Of a stretch of 64,000 nt of DNA, positions 23,288 to 32,599 are shown in pieces. A program made the position numbers and the translations under genes. This stretch comes from Pseudomonas azerbaijanoccidentalis (GTDB taxonomy: Bacteria > Pseudomonadota > Gammaproteobacteria > Pseudomonadales > Pseudomonadaceae). Under the pieces are notes generated by a model, which worked only from the letters and a program-made list of their open reading frames with translations, had not been told where the DNA came from and ran no database searches. How positions within the stretch are numbered: the stretch's first letter is position 1; the number at the start of each line of letters is the position of its first letter. The stretch covers positions 124,001-188,000 of the forward strand of contig NZ_JAHSTU010000001.1 of NCBI RefSeq assembly GCF_019145495.1, read 5' to 3'.

Positions 23288-24172
23288 ATGCGACGATTAC
23301 CTTCCCTGGCCGCCCTCAGAACTTTCGAATGCGCCGCCCGCCATGCCCATTTTGGCCGGGCTGCAGCGGAGTTGTGCGTCACCGACAGCGCAGTCAGCCA
23401 CCAGATTCGTCAGTTGGAAGAGCAATTGGGCGTGTCGCTGTTTGTCCGTGAAGGCCGGCAGATCCGCCCGACCATGGCGGCCGGGCGCCTGATGCAAAGT
23501 TTGCAGCAAGCCTTCGAACTGATCGGCGATGCCTGCGATGAACTGCGCGATCCGTCATCCCTCGCCGTGTTGCGTCTGGCCGTGACCGCTGAATTGGCGC
23601 AGAAGTGGCTGATGAGCCGCCTCACCGATTTCTATGCGCGTTACCCCCACATCACGCTGCACCTCTACGAACAACCCATCGACGCCACCGCGCCGGGCGA
23701 AGACATCGACCTGGCGATCACCTACGGTACAGGCCCGGTGGACAGCAGCGCGTATTTCGTTCGGCCATTGCCGGCGCTGCAATTCTTCCCGGTGTGCAGT
23801 CCCGGTCTGTTCAATCAGGGCACGCTCAAGGCCCCGAAAGATCTGGCCCGCCATTGCCTATTGCATGACGATCAGGACGGCAAGACCTGGACCGCATGGC
23901 TCACCAGCCATGCCGGCGATCAGCGCCCCGAACGGCAACTGTATTTCGCCCATGCCGGGTTGGCCCTTGAGGCTGCGGCGCAGGGGCAAGGCGTGGCCAT
24001 GGGCGACAACCTCACAGCACAGGAGGACCTGCTCAGCGGCCGTCTGGTACGGCCCTTCACCTCCAGCATGACCGCGCTGGGCCAATACGCCTTGGTGTGC
24101 GAGCGGGTACGACTGGAGCGGCCGGCCGTGGCTCAAATGCTTGAATGGTTCAACGATCAACTGATTGATTGA
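23288..24172 (+). CDS. LysR-family regulator (GcvA-like)
   Basis: This 294-residue protein has an N-terminal helix-turn-helix (~6-65; AAAELCVTDSAVSHQIRQLE is the recognition segment) and a periplasmic-binding-like effector domain (~90-290). The RRLPSLAALRTFECAARH start is typical of the GcvA/AmpR branch. It lies 100 bases upstream of the agmatine deiminase gene on the same strand, so it probably regulates agmatine/polyamine use. Confidence 0.88.
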   Translation: MRRLPSLAALRTFECAARHAHFGRAAAELCVTDSAVSHQIRQLEEQLGVSLFVREGRQIRPTMAAGRLMQSLQQAFELIGDACDELRDPSSLAVLRLAVTAELAQKWLMSRLTDFYARYPHITLHLYEQPIDATAPGEDIDLAITYGTGPVDSSAYFVRPLPALQFFPVCSPGLFNQGTLKAPKDLARHCLLHDDQDGKTWTAWLTSHAGDQRPERQLYFAHAGLALEAAAQGQGVAMGDNLTAQEDLLSGRLVRPFTSSMTALGQYALVCERVRLERPAVAQMLEWFNDQLID

Positions 24173-24272
24173 TGAGTTAGATTCAAGTGTTCCGAAATAA
24201 ACATCGTTGGTGAGGAGGGTGCCCGCGACCTTAGCCTGTGGTCATTCCAATTCCCGCTGATGAGGTTTGCCC

Positions 24273-25388
24273 ATGGCACGTTTGCTCGATTCCACACCCA
24301 AACTCGACGGTTTCCGCCTGCCCGGTGAATTCGAAGCCAAGTCCGGCTGCTGGCTCGGCTGGCCGGAGCGCACCGACGTCTGGCGCAACGGTGCCAAGCC
24401 TGCGCAGAAAGTCTGGGTGCAAATCGTCACTGCGATCTCCATGAGCGAACAGGTCAGCGTGTGTGCCTCGGCCTCACAATTCGCCACTGCGCGTCGGCAG
24501 TTGCCGCCACAAGTACGGGTGGTGGAAATGACCTGCAACGACACATGGTTCCGCGACAGTGGTCCGTGCTTCGTGGTTAACGACCAAAGCGGCGAAGTAC
24601 GTGGTGTCGACTTCGAATTCAACGCTTACGGTGGCCTCGACGGCGGGTTGTACTACCCGTGGGACAAGGACGACCAGATCGCCAGCAAGATCCTCGAAAT
24701 CGAACGCTTCGACCGTTACCGCGCGCCCTTGATTGCCGAACTGGGCGGCATCCAGAGCGACGGTCAGGGCAGCATCCTCACCACCGAACAATGCCTGCTC
24801 AACCGTAACCGCAACCAACATCTGGGCAAGGACGAAGTCACCCGCCGTCTGACCGATTACCTCGGCGCTGAGCAAGTGATCTGGCTGCCACGTGGCTGCA
24901 AGTTCGACGAAACCGATGGCCACGTCGACGACCTGGCGTGCTTCGTACGCCCGGGCGAAGTGGTGCTGCAATGGACCGATAATCGCGATGATCCGCAGTG
25001 GGAAATCTACCAAGAGGCTTACGACATTCTGCGCAGCACCCGCGACAGCCGTGGCCGCGAGTTGATCGTGCACAAACTGCCGCAACCGGACGTGCTGGAG
25101 TGGATGGCCGAAGAAGCCGAGGGGCTGGATCAGCAGGACAGCACGCACACCCGTCAGGCAGGGACGAAGATTTGTGCGTCGTACATCAACTACTACGCCG
25201 GCAACAGCTCGATCGTGGTGCCGCTGTTTGGTGATCGCAACGATCAAGTGGCGCTGGCGACCCTGGCCGAATTGTTCCCGCAGCACACCATCGTCGGCAT
25301 CGAGCACTCGCGGGAGATTCTGCTGGGTGGCGGTAACGTCGCCTGCATCACCATGCCGCAGTACGCCGGCACCCGCAAAGGAGCGTGA
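24273..25388 (+). CDS. aguA: Agmatine deiminase
   Basis: This 371-residue enzyme hydrolyses agmatine to N-carbamoylputrescine and ammonia in the arginine-to-putrescine route. Guanidino-group-modifying fold motifs are visible: TWFRDSGPCFV, CKFDETDGHVDDLACF and the catalytic Cys358 in LLGGGNVACITMP. The usual form around that cysteine is GGGNIHCIT, so this copy has Val-Ala instead of Ile-His, which may mark a paralogue. TGAGG precedes ATG 24273. The gene is followed two bases later by a polyamine-binding protein rather than by aguB. Confidence 0.88.
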   Translation: MARLLDSTPKLDGFRLPGEFEAKSGCWLGWPERTDVWRNGAKPAQKVWVQIVTAISMSEQVSVCASASQFATARRQLPPQVRVVEMTCNDTWFRDSGPCFVVNDQSGEVRGVDFEFNAYGGLDGGLYYPWDKDDQIASKILEIERFDRYRAPLIAELGGIQSDGQGSILTTEQCLLNRNRNQHLGKDEVTRRLTDYLGAEQVIWLPRGCKFDETDGHVDDLACFVRPGEVVLQWTDNRDDPQWEIYQEAYDILRSTRDSRGRELIVHKLPQPDVLEWMAEEAEGLDQQDSTHTRQAGTKICASYINYYAGNSSIVVPLFGDRNDQVALATLAELFPQHTIVGIEHSREILLGGGNVACITMPQYAGTRKGA

Positions 25389-25390
25389 TC

Positions 25391-26488
25391 ATGGGCCTGC
25401 ACAAACTGACTCAAGCGTTAATGCTGGTGCTTGCACCCCTGTGTGTGCAGGCCGCAGACACCGCCAAACCGGTGGTGAATCTGTACATCTGGGGCGAATA
25501 CCTGGCCCCCGATACCCTGAAGAATTTCGAGGCGAAAACCGGCATCCATGTGGTGGCCGACCATTTCGACTCGCTGGAAACCGTCGAGACCAAACTGCTC
25601 ACCGGTCGCAGTGGCTACGATCTGGTCCTGACGGCGGGCCAGCACTTGTCCCGGGCGATTCAGAGCGGCGCGATCCAGACCGTGGACAAGCAGCAATTGC
25701 CGCATTTTTCCGGTGTCGGCGAAGAGTTTCGCCAGCACATGGCGGTGTTCGATCCGGGCAATCGCTACGCCGGGATCTACGCCTGGGGCACGACGGGCGT
25801 CGGCTATCAGGAACAAGCCGTCAAGCAACGGCTGCCCGATGCACCCACAGACAGCTGGGCGATGCTGTTCGACCCGGCCGTGGTGTCGAAATTTGCCGAT
25901 TGCGGGGTCAGTCTGCTCAACGATCCCAATGAAGTGTTCGCCGCTGTCATGAAGTACATGGGGCTGGACATCAATCGCCAGAACCTCGACGACCTGAAAC
26001 GCGCCGAGGCGCAGTTGGCGAAGATTCGCCCGTACATTCGCTACTTCGACAATGACCTGAATATCAGCGATCTGGCCAACGGCAACACCTGTGTGGCGAT
26101 GTCGTGGAATGGCAACGTGGCCATCGCGGCGGGCCAGGCCGAGGCGGCCGGCAAACCGTTCAAGCTCGATTACCGGATTCCAAAGGAAGGCACGTTAATC
26201 TGGTTCGATGCCATGGTCATTCCCAAGGATGCGCCGCACCCTCAGGCCGCACTGGCCCTGATGGACTACCTGATGACCCCGGAAGTGATCGCGCCAATCA
26301 CCGACACCATCCACTACGCCAATGCGATTACCGCGGCAGACAGCCTGATTGACCCGGCCATTCGCAACGATCCGGGGACCTATCCGACGGCGGCGGTCAG
26401 GGCTTCGCTGTACAGCAAGAATGACAACGGCAAGGCGTTCAACCGGGCATTGATTCGGGCGTTCAGCCGGTTGAAATCCGGGTTGTGA
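25391..26488 (+). CDS. Polyamine-type ABC substrate-binding protein (PotF/SpuD-like), orphan
   Basis: This 365-residue periplasmic protein has a signal peptide ending ...LCVQA and a mature start near residue 24. The VVNLYIWGEYLAPDTLKNFE strand-loop is the PotD/PotF signature; WFDAMVIPKDAPHP and a closing helix match too. AAAGGAG precedes ATG 25391, two bases after the aguA stop, so it is in the same operon. No permease or ATPase gene is nearby; it must use a transporter encoded elsewhere or act as a sensor. The ligand is likely agmatine or putrescine. Confidence 0.87.
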   Translation: MGLHKLTQALMLVLAPLCVQAADTAKPVVNLYIWGEYLAPDTLKNFEAKTGIHVVADHFDSLETVETKLLTGRSGYDLVLTAGQHLSRAIQSGAIQTVDKQQLPHFSGVGEEFRQHMAVFDPGNRYAGIYAWGTTGVGYQEQAVKQRLPDAPTDSWAMLFDPAVVSKFADCGVSLLNDPNEVFAAVMKYMGLDINRQNLDDLKRAEAQLAKIRPYIRYFDNDLNISDLANGNTCVAMSWNGNVAIAAGQAEAAGKPFKLDYRIPKEGTLIWFDAMVIPKDAPHPQAALALMDYLMTPEVIAPITDTIHYANAITAADSLIDPAIRNDPGTYPTAAVRASLYSKNDNGKAFNRALIRAFSRLKSGL

Positions 26489-26525
26489 TGGGCATTGGGT
26501 GAGGTATCGCCTGCAATGCCACCCG

Positions 26526-26582
26526 CGCCAGCAGGTCGGCTCCCACATTTGGAATGCACGCCCCTGTGGGAGCCGTATGGGC
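26526..26582. repeat. Degenerate REP pair (family B)
   Basis: CGCCAGCAGGTCGGCTCCCA pairs imperfectly with TGTGGGAGCCGTATGGGCG between two convergent genes. Confidence 0.65.
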
Positions 26583-26602
26583 GAGCCAGCACATTCATTC
26601 GG

Positions 26603-27028
26603 CTATTTGGCAAACAACTGCCCAATATCCTTGAACGCCTTGAACTCCAACGCATTGCCGCAAGGATCAAACAGAAACATCGTCGCTTGTTCACCGACCA
26701 AACCCTGAAAGCGAATCCCCGGCTCAATCACGAAACGCGTCTCCAGCGCCTGCAAGCGCTCCGCCAGTGCTTCCCACTCTGCCATCCCCAGCACCACACC
26801 AAAATGCGGCACCGGCACGTTATGCCCATCAACCGCGTTGGTGTGGGCCGCTTCCTGTGAGGCGTTTTTCGGCGCCAGGTGAATCACCAGTTGATGCCCG
26901 AAAAAGTTGAAGTCGACCCAGTGATCACTGGAGCGACCTTCCTCCAAGCCAAACACCGAACCATAAAAATGCCGCGCGGCTGCCAGGTCGTAGACAGGAA
27001 TGGCCAAGTGAAAAGGGGAAAGTTGCAT
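26603..27028 (-). CDS. VOC-family (glyoxalase/dioxygenase fold) protein
   Basis: This 141-residue protein has a paired beta-alpha-beta-beta-beta fold. Metal-ligand candidates are His7 (SPFHLAIPV), His in [10 protein letters not shown] or PVPHFGVV, and Glu in [12 protein letters not shown]. The C-terminal DPxGNxLEFK is the family hallmark. The function (lyase, dioxygenase or resistance) cannot be assigned. It is divergent from the LysR gene at 27142, which probably regulates it. Confidence 0.85.
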   Translation of the reverse strand: MQLSPFHLAIPVYDLAAARHFYGSVFGLEEGRSSDHWVDFNFFGHQLVIHLAPKNASQEAAHTNAVDGHNVPVPHFGVVLGMAEWEALAERLQALETRFVIEPGIRFQGLVGEQATMFLFDPCGNALEFKAFKDIGQLFAK

Positions 27029-27141
27029 CGTACGTGCCTCGCTCAGGGGTATTTAAGATCGAGTTTAGCGCTGTGCTTTTCGATTGAAAGACGATAGTTT
27101 TTGCGTCGAGCTCAAATAATTTCGATCAGTCGAGGCTGGCC

Positions 27142-28005
27142 ATGCTGCGTGAACTGAAAACCTTCATCGCCGTGACGCGTTACGGCACGTTCGCCGCGGC
27201 CGGCATGCACGTCGGCCTTACACAGTCGGCGGTCAGTGCGCAGATGCGAAACCTGGAGCAGGCCCTCGGGATTCGTCTGTTTGATCGCACCGGGCGTCAG
27301 GCCTTGCTCAATGCCGCAGGCCAGCGCGCGTTGCCCATGGCGCGGGAAATCCTCGAAACCTTCAACCGCATGGCGGTCAGCGATGACGTCAGCGAGTACC
27401 GGGGCGAACTGAAAATCGGCGCAGTGGCGACCGCGCAAACCGGCTTGCTGCCCCAGGCCCTGCTGCGTTTACGCCAGCAGGCGCCGTTACTGGAGCCGAA
27501 ACTGGTGCCCGGTGTGTCACTCAATCTATTGAGCCAAGTGGACACTGGCGAAGTGGATCTGGCGATCCTGATCAAGCCGCCATTTGAATTGCCCAAAGAG
27601 TTATCCGCCGAGGTGATCCGCCGCGAGCCCTTTGTGTTGATTGTGCCGGCTGACATTGAAGGCGACGATCCGTTGAAACTGCTCAGTGAACATCCTCATG
27701 TTCGTTATGACCGCAACTCGTTCGGCGGCCGCTTGGTCACACGGTTTCTACGCGAGCAGCAGATTGAAGTGCACGTGGCGCTGGAGCTGGATGAGCTGGA
27801 AGCCATCGTGAAAATGGTGGACTGCGGGTTGGGTGTTTCACTGCTTCCCGAAGCCGGGTTGTGGCTTGAGCATGGGGCGAAGGTCAGGGTGATCCGTTTG
27901 GGCGAATTGGCCTTTTACCGGGAGATCGTCTTGTTGCAGCGCTATAGCCAGCGACAGCAGCCGATCCAACAGTTGTTTGCCCAATGCCTGACAGACAGAA
28001 ACTGA
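27142..28005 (+). CDS. LysR-family regulator
   Basis: This 287-residue protein has a helix-turn-helix at ~3-62 (AAAGMHVGLTQSAVSAQMRN) and an effector-binding domain from ~90. It is divergently placed to the VOC gene with 113 bases between them, the classic LysR target layout. A terminator at 28025-28055 follows. Confidence 0.88.
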   Translation: MLRELKTFIAVTRYGTFAAAGMHVGLTQSAVSAQMRNLEQALGIRLFDRTGRQALLNAAGQRALPMAREILETFNRMAVSDDVSEYRGELKIGAVATAQTGLLPQALLRLRQQAPLLEPKLVPGVSLNLLSQVDTGEVDLAILIKPPFELPKELSAEVIRREPFVLIVPADIEGDDPLKLLSEHPHVRYDRNSFGGRLVTRFLREQQIEVHVALELDELEAIVKMVDCGLGVSLLPEAGLWLEHGAKVRVIRLGELAFYREIVLLQRYSQRQQPIQQLFAQCLTDRN

Positions 28006-28024
28006 CACCCGGTAAATCACAGGC

Positions 28025-28055
28025 ATAAAAAAACCCGCCAAATCAGGCGGGTTTT
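28025..28055. terminator. Bidirectional intrinsic terminator between lysR and fabI
   Basis: AAAACCCGCC-AAATCA-GGCGGGTTTT has A/T tracts on both sides and serves both convergent genes. Confidence 0.88.
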
Positions 28056-28073
28056 CTATTGGCTAAGCGAAGA

Positions 28074-28868
28074 TCACTCTTCGATGTTGCCCATGGCTGT
28101 GGTGTTGAAACCACCGTCCACGTACATGATTTCGCCGCTGATGCCAGACGCCAGGTCCGAGCACAGGAAGGCGCCGGCGTTGCCGACTTCGTCGATGGTG
28201 ACGTTGCGACGCAGCGGGGTTTGCGCTTCGTTGGCGGCCAGCATCTTGCGGAAGTTCTTGATGCCGGAAGCGGCGAGGGTGCGGATCGGGCCAGCCGATA
28301 CGCAGTTGACGCGGGTGCCGTCCGGGCCCAGGGAGCCGGCCAGGTAACGTACGCCAGCTTCCAGGGAAGCCTTGGCCATGCCCATGACGTTGTAGTTCGG
28401 CATGGTGCGCTCGGCGCCCAGGTACGACAGGGTCAGCAGGCTGCCGTTGCGGCCTTTCATCATTTCGCGGCCGGCTTTGGCCAGGGCCACGAAGCTGTAG
28501 GCGCTGATGTCGTGAGCGATGCGGAAACCTTCACGGGTGGTGGCTTCGGTGAAGTCGCCGTCCAGTTGGTCGCCCGGTGCGAAGCCGACGGAGTGCACGA
28601 TGCAGTCCAGGCCGTCCCACTTCTTGCTCAGTTCTTCGAAGACCTTGGCGATTTCTGCATCGCTGGCCACGTCGCACGGGAAGCACAGCTCAGGGCTCGA
28701 ACCCCAGCCTTGTGCGAACTCTTCGACACGACCCTTGAGTTTGTCGTTCTGATAAGTGAAGGCAAGCTCAGCGCCCTCGCGATGCATGGCGGCAGCGATG
28801 CCGGATGCGATGGACAGCTTGCTGGCGACACCGACGATCAGTACGCGCTTACCGGCGAGAAAACCCAT
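28074..28868 (-). CDS. fabI: Enoyl-[acyl-carrier-protein] reductase [NADH]
   Basis: This 264-residue short-chain-dehydrogenase-type enzyme does the last reduction of each fatty-acid elongation round. The catalytic residues are Tyr149, Tyr159 and Lys166 in [19 protein letters not shown], with the Y-x6-Y-M-x-K spacing specific for FabI. The cofactor loop is [14 protein letters not shown]. The C-terminal [14 protein letters not shown] is typical. It is the target of triclosan-type inhibitors. It lies 20 bases downstream of the transporter ATPase gene, as in P. aeruginosa. Confidence 0.97.
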   Translation of the reverse strand: MGFLAGKRVLIVGVASKLSIASGIAAAMHREGAELAFTYQNDKLKGRVEEFAQGWGSSPELCFPCDVASDAEIAKVFEELSKKWDGLDCIVHSVGFAPGDQLDGDFTEATTREGFRIAHDISAYSFVALAKAGREMMKGRNGSLLTLSYLGAERTMPNYNVMGMAKASLEAGVRYLAGSLGPDGTRVNCVSAGPIRTLAASGIKNFRKMLAANEAQTPLRRNVTIDEVGNAGAFLCSDLASGISGEIMYVDGGFNTTAMGNIEE

Positions 28869-28888
28869 GTGTTGCTCCTCTTTTCAGG

Positions 28889-30499
28889 TTATTGCGCAGT
28901 GGCTGGTGCCAAGAAAGCGGCTTCCAGCAACTGCTGTGTATACGGATGTTGGGGGGCGGCAAAAATGCTTTGCGCGTCTCCCTGTTCGACCACTTGGCCA
29001 TGCTTGACCACCATCAGTTGGTGGCTCAGCGCTTTCACCACAGCCAGGTCATGGCTGATGAACAGATACGTCAGGTTGTACTTGCTTTGCAGGGAGCGCA
29101 AAAGCTCCACCACTTGGCGTTGCACGGTGCGGTCGAGGGCCGAAGTCGGCTCGTCCAGCAGAATCAACGCCGGTTTTAGCACTAATGCCCGGGCAATGGC
29201 GATTCTCTGCCGTTGCCCGCCGGAAAATTCGTGGGGGTAGCGGTTCCGGGTTTCCGGGTCCAGACCTACCTCCTTGAGTGCTGCAATAATCGCTTGTTCC
29301 TGTTCGGCCTCGGTGCCGATCTTGTGGATCCGCAGACCCTCGCCAACAATCTGGCTGACGCACATCCGTGGGCTCAGGCTGCCAAACGGGTCCTGAAACA
29401 CCACCTGCATCTCTCGACGCAGCGGCCTGACTTGTTGTTGCGTCAGGCAGTCTAGCTGTTTGCCTTCAAAACGGATCGCGCCTTTGCTGCCGATCAACCG
29501 CAAGATCGCCAGCCCCAACGTCGACTTGCCGGAACCGCTTTCACCCACAATCCCCAAGGTTTGGCCTTGAGGCAGGCTGAAGTTGATGCCGTCCACCGCT
29601 TTGATGTAATCCACCGTGCGCTTGAGCAGGCCTTTCTTGATCGGGAACCAGACTTTCAAGTCCTCGACTGCCAGCAGCGGCGGGCCGATTTCATTGGTTG
29701 CCGGTGTCCCGCTGGGCTCCGCTGCCAGCAGGACCCGAGTGTACGGATGCTGCGGCGCGCGGAACAACTCTTCGCACGATGCCTGTTCGACGATGCAACC
29801 TCGCTGCATGACACATACGCGATGCGCAATTCTTTTCACAAGGTTCAAATCGTGGCTGATCAGCAGCAATGCCATGCCCAGGCGCGCCTGTAATTCCTTG
29901 AGCAATTCGAGGATTTTCAGCTGAACGGTCACGTCCAGTGCGGTCGTCGGTTCGTCGGCAATCAGCAGTTCGGGCTCGTTGGCCAAGGCCATGGCAATCA
30001 TGACGCGCTGACGCTGGCCGCCGGACAATTCGTGGGGCAGGGCTTTGAGGCGCTTGTGCGGCTCGGGGATGCCGACCATCTCCAGAAGCTCCAGCGTGCG
30101 CTTGGTCGCGATCTTGCCGGTCAGGCCCTTGTGGATGCCCAGCACCTCGTTGATCTGCTTCTCGATCGAGTGCAGCGGGTTGAGCGAGGTCATCGGCTCC
30201 TGGAAGATCATCGCGATCCGGTTGCCGCGGATGTGGCGGATGGTCTTTTCCTTCAGGTCCAACAGATTCTGGCCGGCGTATTCGATGGTGCCGGAAGGGT
30301 GTCGGGCGAGCGGGTAGGGCAGCAGGCGCAGGATCGAGTGGGCGGTCACCGACTTGCCCGACCCGCTTTCGCCGACCAACGCCAGTGTTTCGCCACGCTT
30401 GATGTCGAAACTGACGCCCTCGACCACGCGTTGAGCATGGTCACCGACCACGAACTCGACGGAGAGGTCGCGCACTTCAATCAGATTGTCCTGATTCAT
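28889..30499 (-). CDS. nppD: Dual-domain ABC ATPase of the Npp/Yej peptide-type importer
   Basis: This 536-residue protein has two complete nucleotide-binding domains. Walker A sites are GESGSGKS (first, ~40) and GESGSGKST (second, ~320); signatures are LSGGQRQR and FSGGQRQR; Walker B sites are LLIADEPT and LILLDEPT. OppD/F-type HPYT motifs follow each domain. It powers the NppB/NppC permease. ATG 30499 follows GAGGAAGTG; the longer frame adds eight residues with no support. It is orthologous in layout to YejF and to P. aeruginosa PA1807. Confidence 0.9.
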   Translation of the reverse strand: MNQDNLIEVRDLSVEFVVGDHAQRVVEGVSFDIKRGETLALVGESGSGKSVTAHSILRLLPYPLARHPSGTIEYAGQNLLDLKEKTIRHIRGNRIAMIFQEPMTSLNPLHSIEKQINEVLGIHKGLTGKIATKRTLELLEMVGIPEPHKRLKALPHELSGGQRQRVMIAMALANEPELLIADEPTTALDVTVQLKILELLKELQARLGMALLLISHDLNLVKRIAHRVCVMQRGCIVEQASCEELFRAPQHPYTRVLLAAEPSGTPATNEIGPPLLAVEDLKVWFPIKKGLLKRTVDYIKAVDGINFSLPQGQTLGIVGESGSGKSTLGLAILRLIGSKGAIRFEGKQLDCLTQQQVRPLRREMQVVFQDPFGSLSPRMCVSQIVGEGLRIHKIGTEAEQEQAIIAALKEVGLDPETRNRYPHEFSGGQRQRIAIARALVLKPALILLDEPTSALDRTVQRQVVELLRSLQSKYNLTYLFISHDLAVVKALSHQLMVVKHGQVVEQGDAQSIFAAPQHPYTQQLLEAAFLAPATAQ

Positions 30500-30500
30500 T

Positions 30501-31520
30501 TCACTTCCTCGGGTCGAAGGCATCGCGAGCGGACTCGCCGATGAACACCAGCAAACTCAACATCAACGCCAGCACCGCAAACGCGCTCATGCCCAGCCAC
30601 GGCGCCTGCAGGTTGGATTTGCCCTGTGCCACCAGTTCACCCAATGACGGGCTGCCGGCCGGCAAGCCGAAGCCAAGGAAATCCAGCGCGGTCAGGGTGC
30701 CAATGGCACCGGTCAGAATGAACGGCATGAAGGTCATGGTCGAGACCATGGCATTGGGCAGGATATGGCGGAACATGATCGCGCCATTCTGCATGCCCAG
30801 CGCCCGCGCCGCACGCACGTATTCCAGATTACGCCCGCGCAGGAACTCGGCGCGCACCACGTCCACCAGGCTCATCCAGGAAAACAGCAGCATGATGCCG
30901 AGCAGCCACCAGAAATTCGGCTGGACGAAACTGGCGAGGATGATCAGCAGGTACAACACCGGCAATCCGGACCAGATCTCCAGGAAACGCTGCCCGGCCA
31001 AGTCCACCCAACCGCCATAGAAGCCCTGCAACGCACCGGCAATCACGCCGATCAGCGAGCTGAGCAAGGTCAGCGTCAGGGCGAACAGCACCGAGACGCG
31101 AAAGCCATAGATCACCCGGGCCAGCACATCGCGACCCTGATCGTCGGTGCCCAGCAGATTGTCCGCCGAGGGCGGAGCAGGGGCCGGGACTTTCAGGTCG
31201 TAGTTGATGCTCTGGTAGCCGAACGGGATCGGCGCCCACAAGACCCAGGCGTCCTTGGCCTTGAGCAGTTCGCGAATGTACGGGCTCTTGTAGTTGGCTT
31301 CCAGCGGGAATTCGCCGCCGAAAGTGGTCTCCGGGTAGCGCTTGAGCGCCGGGAAGTACCAACCGTTGTCGTAATGCACCACCAGCGGTTTGTCGTTGGC
31401 GATCAGCTCGGCGCCCAGGCTGGCGCCGAACAGAATCAGGAACAGCCACAGCGACCACCAGCCGCGTTTGTTGGCCTTGAACAGTTCGAAGCGGCGGCGA
31501 TTGAGAGGGGACAGGTTCAT
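30501..31520 (-). CDS. nppC: ABC permease NppC/YejE
   Basis: This 339-residue permease of the oligopeptide (DppC/OppC) class has TM1 near 25-45, a long periplasmic loop typical of YejE (~50-130), then five TM segments. The DNLLGTDDQGRDVLARVI motif and the EAA-like EYVRAARALGMQNGAIMFRH are diagnostic. It starts one base from the upstream permease stop and ends one base before the ATPase start, so it is tightly coupled. Confidence 0.9.
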   Translation of the reverse strand: MNLSPLNRRRFELFKANKRGWWSLWLFLILFGASLGAELIANDKPLVVHYDNGWYFPALKRYPETTFGGEFPLEANYKSPYIRELLKAKDAWVLWAPIPFGYQSINYDLKVPAPAPPSADNLLGTDDQGRDVLARVIYGFRVSVLFALTLTLLSSLIGVIAGALQGFYGGWVDLAGQRFLEIWSGLPVLYLLIILASFVQPNFWWLLGIMLLFSWMSLVDVVRAEFLRGRNLEYVRAARALGMQNGAIMFRHILPNAMVSTMTFMPFILTGAIGTLTALDFLGFGLPAGSPSLGELVAQGKSNLQAPWLGMSAFAVLALMLSLLVFIGESARDAFDPRK

Positions 31521-31521
31521 C

Positions 31522-32595
31522 TCAATGCTCCCGGCTTTCGAAGTCGATGCGTGGATCGACAAAGGTGTAGGTGAGGTCGCCGATCAGTTTCACCACCAGC
31601 CCCAGCAGGGTGAAAATGAACAAGGTGCCGAAGACCACCGGGTAATCACGGTTGATCGCGGCTTCGAAACTCATCAGGCCGAGGCCATCGAGGGAGAAGA
31701 TCACTTCGACCAGCAGCGAGCCGGTGAAAAAGATCCCGATGAACGCCGACGGGAAACCCGCGATCACCAGCAGCATGGCGTTGCGGAACACATGGCCGTA
31801 CAGCACGCGGTGATTGGTCAGGCCCTTGGCTTTGGCAGTGACCACATACTGTTTGTTGATCTCGTCGAGAAAACTGTTTTTGGTCAGCAGGGTCATGGTC
31901 GCGAAGTTGCCGATCACCAGCGCCGTCACGGGTAGCGCCAAGTGCCAGAAATAGTCGAGGATCTTGCCCCCCGTGCTCAGCTCATCGAAGTTGTTCGAGG
32001 TCAGCCCGCGCAAGGGAAACCAGTCTAGGTAACTGCCCCCGGCGAACACCACGATCAGCAGGATGGCGAACAGGAACGCCGGGATCGCATAGCCGACAAT
32101 GATCGCTGAACTGGTCCAGACATCGAAGTGGCTGCCATGTCGCGTGGCCTTGGCGATCCCGAGCGGGATCGACACCAGGTACATGATCAAGGTGCTCCAC
32201 AGCCCGAGCGAGATCGACACCGGCATCTTTTCCTTGATCAGGTCGATGACTTTGGCGTCGCGGAAAAAGCTGTCGCCGAAATCCAGCGAGGCATAGTTCT
32301 TGACCATGATCCACAAACGTTCCGGCGCCGATTTGTCGAAGCCGTACATGTGCTCGATTTCCTTGATCAGCGCCGGGTCCAGGCCTTGGGCGCCGCGATA
32401 GGCGGAACCGGCCACCGACACCTCGGCACCGCCGCCGGCAATCCGGCTGGTGGCGCCTTCGAAGCCTTCGAGCTTGGCGATCATCTGTTCTACCGGGCCA
32501 CCGGGCGCAGCCTGGATGATCACGAAGTTGATCAGCAGAATGCCGAACAGGGTCGGGATGATCAGCAGCAGTCGCCGAAAAATATACGCCAGCAT
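31522..32595 (-). CDS. nppB: ABC permease NppB/YejB
   Basis: This 357-residue DppB/OppB-class permease begins [20 protein letters not shown], the standard first helix. After a periplasmic region it shows the EAA loop [20 protein letters not shown]. It forms the channel with NppC. A four-base gap separates it from the second receptor gene. Confidence 0.9.
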   Translation of the reverse strand: MLAYIFRRLLLIIPTLFGILLINFVIIQAAPGGPVEQMIAKLEGFEGATSRIAGGGAEVSVAGSAYRGAQGLDPALIKEIEHMYGFDKSAPERLWIMVKNYASLDFGDSFFRDAKVIDLIKEKMPVSISLGLWSTLIMYLVSIPLGIAKATRHGSHFDVWTSSAIIVGYAIPAFLFAILLIVVFAGGSYLDWFPLRGLTSNNFDELSTGGKILDYFWHLALPVTALVIGNFATMTLLTKNSFLDEINKQYVVTAKAKGLTNHRVLYGHVFRNAMLLVIAGFPSAFIGIFFTGSLLVEVIFSLDGLGLMSFEAAINRDYPVVFGTLFIFTLLGLVVKLIGDLTYTFVDPRIDFESREH

Positions 32596-32599
32596 CTGA

